From positions 81,539 through 145,538 of the forward strand of contig CAWCVZ010000014.1 of NCBI GenBank assembly GCA_963798865.1: a stretch of 64,000 bases of DNA. The letters run 5' to 3'. This DNA is from RBG-16-34-14 sp963798865. GTDB taxonomy: Bacteria > Bacteroidota > Ignavibacteria > Ignavibacteriales > Ignavibacteriaceae. Under the pieces are notes generated by a model that had not been told where the DNA came from, did no database searches, and saw nothing but the letters and a program-made list of their open reading frames with translations. A program made the position numbers and the translations under genes. Within the stretch, counting starts at the first letter, position 1; every line of letters starts with the position of its first letter. Of this stretch, positions 61,896 to 64,000 are shown in pieces.

Positions 61896-62240
61896 TGTTT
61901 CACCTATTTGTTTAATCTTTTAAGAAATTATCATTAGTCATTAGTCATTAGTCATTAGTCATTAGTCATTAGTCATTAGTCATTAGTCATTAGTCATTAG
62001 TCATCAGTCATCAGTCATTCAGTCATTAGGCAGCAGTCCGGTATCCTAATTCCAATTCTTAAAGTAAGACACACACATCACTCCCTTAATCCAACGCTAC
62101 CTGTAAATATTACAAAAAAAGTCTAAGCAAAAGAAAAAAACATTTAATACTATCTCAATTTTCTGGTTCAAATGTTGAAAAAATTCAGACTAAAGAATTG
62201 ATGAAAACAAGTGTAATGAAATGAGAATCAGAAAGATAGT
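61896..62240. other. Divergent spacer with tandem repeat
   Basis: 345 bp without a gene between the OmpA-like and T9SS-cargo start codons. The OmpA-proximal third is filled by the TCATTAG array listed next. The remainder is AT-rich; no clear -33/-7 pair could be picked. Confidence 0.5.
61931..62029. repeat. TCATTAG 7-bp tandem repeat (about 14 units)
   Basis: Ten perfect TCATTAG units (61931-62000), then two TCATCAG, one TCATTCAG and one TCATTAG. It lies 36 bp upstream of the OmpA-like start codon, so copy-number slippage could phase-vary its expression. Confidence 0.92.
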
Positions 62241-62870
62241 ATGAAGACAACAGGGTTAATATTTATTATTTCTTGTCTGCTGCTCGGCACCCCTTCATTT
62301 GCCCAGGATATAGTTACTTTCGATGATATGGGCTGGGATTCAAACCAGTCGCTTGACCCAAGCTTTACCACCGGCAATACTATTTTTTCCGGCAGTAAAA
62401 GTTTTTACACTAATTACGGATGTAACTTTAATGTATATGGAATAAGCATCTATTTTGTATTCCAGGATCCTGCCGTGGACCAATTTACTGTTGCAAGATT
62501 AAATAACGGATCATTTAAATTAAACAGCATAGCAGCTTACCAGGTAAGCGAAGCAAGCACCGATACTTTAATTATAGAAGGATGGAACGGATCAACTAAA
62601 GCATATACAAGTGCATTTCTGAATATTACTGCGTGGCAGACTTTAATATTAAATTATGTTAATATAAACAGGGTGGTATTTAAACTAAAATCTTCCGGCT
62701 ATCCGGGACTGACTGACTATAACTTTGATAATTTTACTTTTAACGATGCACCCCTGCCTGTGGAGCTAATTGAATTTAAAGGAGCAGCACAGGGAAGTTA
62801 TATAACATTAACATGGCAGACATCAACTGAATTAAATAATTACGGTTTCGATATTGAAAGAACCCCTTAG
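62241..62870 (+). CDS. T9SS-exported surface protein, 5' part (frameshifted)
   Basis: 209 residues. The signal peptide ends PSFA-QD. The body is a jelly-roll-like domain of the DUF4465/PEP-CTERM-like kind (VTFDDMGWDSNQ, FYTNYGCNFNVYGISIYFVFQD, VNINRVVFKLKS, YNFDNFTF) followed by the start of an FN3-like linker (LPVELIEFKGAAQGSYITLTWQTSTELNNYGFDIER). The frame ends at TAG inside an inserted C-rich palindrome; the protein continues one frame over. Confidence 0.78.
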   Translation: MKTTGLIFIISCLLLGTPSFAQDIVTFDDMGWDSNQSLDPSFTTGNTIFSGSKSFYTNYGCNFNVYGISIYFVFQDPAVDQFTVARLNNGSFKLNSIAAYQVSEASTDTLIIEGWNGSTKAYTSAFLNITAWQTLILNYVNINRVVFKLKSSGYPGLTDYNFDNFTFNDAPLPVELIEFKGAAQGSYITLTWQTSTELNNYGFDIERTP

Positions 62871-63375
62871 TCCCCCCTTTGATAATGTGGGGAAACAGGG
62901 GGAATGGGAGAAAATAGGTTTTGTGAAGAGTGAAGATAACAGCACCACTTTAAAAAATTACAGCTACAGCGATCTTACTGTAAAAGCAGGCAGCAAATAT
63001 AAATACAGGCTGAAACAGATTGATAATAACGGAAATTTCAGTTACAGCAGGGAAATAGAAGTTATTGCAAATTTTCCGCAGAGCTGGACTTTAAACCAGA
63101 ATTACCCGAACCCTTTTAACCCGGGTACGGTTATCAGTTATCAGCTACCGGTAAGCAGTAAGGTAACATTAAAAGTATATGATATTCTGGGAAATGAAAT
63201 TGAAACTCTTGTAAATCAAGAAGAGGAAACAGGTTTTCATTCAGTCAATTTCAATGCTGCAGGTTTAAGCAGCGGAATTTATTTCTACAGGCTTAATGCC
63301 GTGCCTGCCGGGCAAGCGGAAACAAATGCAGGAGAGGTTTTTTCTGAAACCAAATCAATGGTGCTGGTAAAGTGA
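62854..63375 (+). CDS. T9SS-exported surface protein, 3' part with C-terminal sorting domain
   Basis: Frame open from a TTG at 62854. After the palindrome-encoded stretch it resumes the FN3-like repeat (EWEKIGFVKSEDNSTTLKNYSYSDL, YRLKQIDNNGNFSYSREIEV). It ends with the type IX secretion signal: NYPNPFNPGTVISYQLP, VTLKVYDILGNEIETLVN, SGIYFYRL. An unusual insert, AVPAGQAETNAGEV, precedes the final SETKSMVLVK. The sorting domain directs export and surface attachment. Confidence 0.88.
   Translation: MKEPLSPPFDNVGKQGEWEKIGFVKSEDNSTTLKNYSYSDLTVKAGSKYKYRLKQIDNNGNFSYSREIEVIANFPQSWTLNQNYPNPFNPGTVISYQLPVSSKVTLKVYDILGNEIETLVNQEEETGFHSVNFNAAGLSSGIYFYRLNAVPAGQAETNAGEVFSETKSMVLVK
62862..62905. repeat. C/G-rich palindromic element inside coding sequence
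   Basis: ACCCCTTAGTCCCCCCTTTGATAATGTGGGGAAACAGGGGG contains CCCCC/GGGGG arms. It sits exactly between the FDIER and EWEKIGFV segments of the T9SS protein and is translated there as PLSPPFDNVGKQGE. Confidence 0.6.
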
Positions 63376-63397
63376 CAGATGTTATACCTAATAGTCA

Positions 63398-63503
63398 TTC
63401 GTCATCTGTCATCCCGAATTTATTCCGGGATCTCCTGGCTGAAAGTATGACAGCTCAGATGCTGTCCAAAGGACTCCTTCGGAGAAACAAGTTCAGCATG
63501 ACA
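63398..63503. repeat. Dispersed palindromic intergenic element
   Basis: GTCATCTGTCATCCCGAATTTATTCCGGGATCTC (ATCCCGAA/TTCCGGGAT arms) is followed by CCTTCGGAGAAACAAGTTCAGCATGACA. This is a MITE-like composite of modules related to those at 6.7 and 32.9 kb. It separates the T9SS cargo gene from the last gene. Confidence 0.6.
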
Positions 63504-63522
63504 AAATTAAGGTAAATTGAAA

Positions 63523-64000
63523 ATGAGAAAATATAATTCTTTAAAAATTATTTATCTTTTTATTATTCTGGGTTTGGTCTATTCATTCAGTCCGCAGCCC
63601 GGATTAAAACATTCCGGTTCTCAATTATATCCCGCCGGCAGTAATAATAGTTTAAGCACAAATACTTACCAGTGGCTTATCTGCGGACCTGACTCCTGGA
63701 ATGATTTAAAGATTTACCTCCCTGAAGCCAAAATTGAAGGTGTAACCGTTAGCTGCTCTGCTTTTACCCCCATACCAGCCCACGCCGTTATGCAGCGGAA
63801 GCACTTATTCCGATCCATACGGAAATAACTATATACAATGGGCGCAGGAGATAGCACAATTATCACTCCGTTATTCTAATCTTGTTGGCTATGGGATTGA
63901 AAACCTTCAGGCAGAATTTAAATCTCGGTTATCTAAGGCAAACTTATATAGACAGCTTAATAGCTGCCGGTAATTCTATAAATCCTTTATTGGAGCGACC
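63523..64000 (+). pseudogene. Secreted protein of unknown family, frameshifted and cut by window end
   Basis: ATG 63523 gives MRKYNSLKIIYLFIILGLVYSF, a signal peptide, then TYQWLICGPDSWNDLKIYLPEAKIEGVTV. Near 63753 the frame shifts to LLLPPYQPTPLCSGSTYSDPYGNNYIQWAQEIAQLSLRYSNLVGYGIEN, and near 63910 it shifts again (QNLNLGYLRQTYIDSLIAAGNSINPLL) and runs off the window. The DYIxWAxEIAxLSxxYxNL pattern recalls bacterial TIM-barrel glycosidase-like proteins; this is a guess. Confidence 0.6.

Noticed and set aside
60605..62029. Possible CRISPR arrays at the AGATTACA and TCATTAG repeats
   Set aside because: Units of 7-8 bp are directly joined with no spacers, and no cas gene is present.
1..64000. 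tRNA or rRNA genes
   Set aside because: Both strands were scanned for T-arm patterns and rRNA-like sequence and none could be supported.

Overview
The window is AT-rich bacterial DNA that most resembles a member of the Ignavibacteria / Bacteroidota-Chlorobi group. The main reasons are a type IX secretion C-terminal sorting domain with the NYPNPFNP signature (63.1-63.4 kb), a SusC/TonB-type receptor with an N-terminal carboxypeptidase-regulatory domain, a Wzi-like outer-membrane protein, many FN3 or beta-barrel surface proteins, and promoter-like TTG-N20-TAnnTTT(G) boxes. This placement is inference from gene content; no rRNA or tRNA gene was seen.

Layout. 0-8.9 kb: peptide and amino-acid handling (OPT oligopeptide transporter, PepD, MFS carrier, M29-like aminopeptidase), two paralogous outer-membrane barrels, then def-fmt (N-formyl-methionine cycle) and a CYTH protein. 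8.85-15.2 kb: reverse-strand accessory block (cupin and a decayed cupin copy, periplasmic amidohydrolase, repeats, a broken DUF4440-type gene, GT9 glycosyltransferase, Ada). 15.4-19.9 kb: ClC channel with a shattered CBS tail, then cystathionine beta-synthase (frameshifted) and cystathionine gamma-lyase, which together give reverse transsulfuration. 20.0-29.4 kb: a collinear redox/metal cluster (ferritin-like protein, DUF134, a broken and an intact NifX-like protein, octaheme cytochrome, Mrp ATPase, CGGC protein, radical SAM enzyme, DUF5320, pyruvoyl arginine decarboxylase, ArsP_2-type permease, DUF89, two hotdog thioesterases). 29.6-35.6 kb: a MerR regulator with a Cys-rich tail, a tetrathionate-reductase-type octaheme cytochrome with a cytochrome b, two half-size YeeE/YedE thiosulfate channels (one fused to a rhodanese domain lacking its cysteine) and a PLP gamma-lyase/sulfhydrylase. 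This reads as a sulfur-oxyanion respiration and assimilation module. 35.7-49.7 kb: TonB receptor (frameshifted), xseA-xseB-dxs-oxidoreductase, PhoB/PhoR-like pair (kinase frameshifted), rplU-rpmA, two divergent malate dehydrogenases, an anti-sigma-type kinase. 49.7-57.9 kb: barrel plus FN3 lipoprotein, nuoABCDEF (complex I, nuoE frameshifted), ferritin. 58-64 kb: repeat-rich surface-protein region (Wzi-like, OmpA-like, T9SS cargo, a truncated secreted protein).

Two features run through the window. First, many genes carry single-base frameshifts with both halves otherwise conserved (ClC-CBS, CBS, NifX-like, TonB receptor, histidine kinase, nuoE, an HTH gene, T9SS cargo, the last gene). This needs read-level checking before any of them is called a true pseudogene. 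Second, intergenic DNA is full of short-unit tandem repeats and palindromes, and at least one palindrome lies inside a coding sequence.
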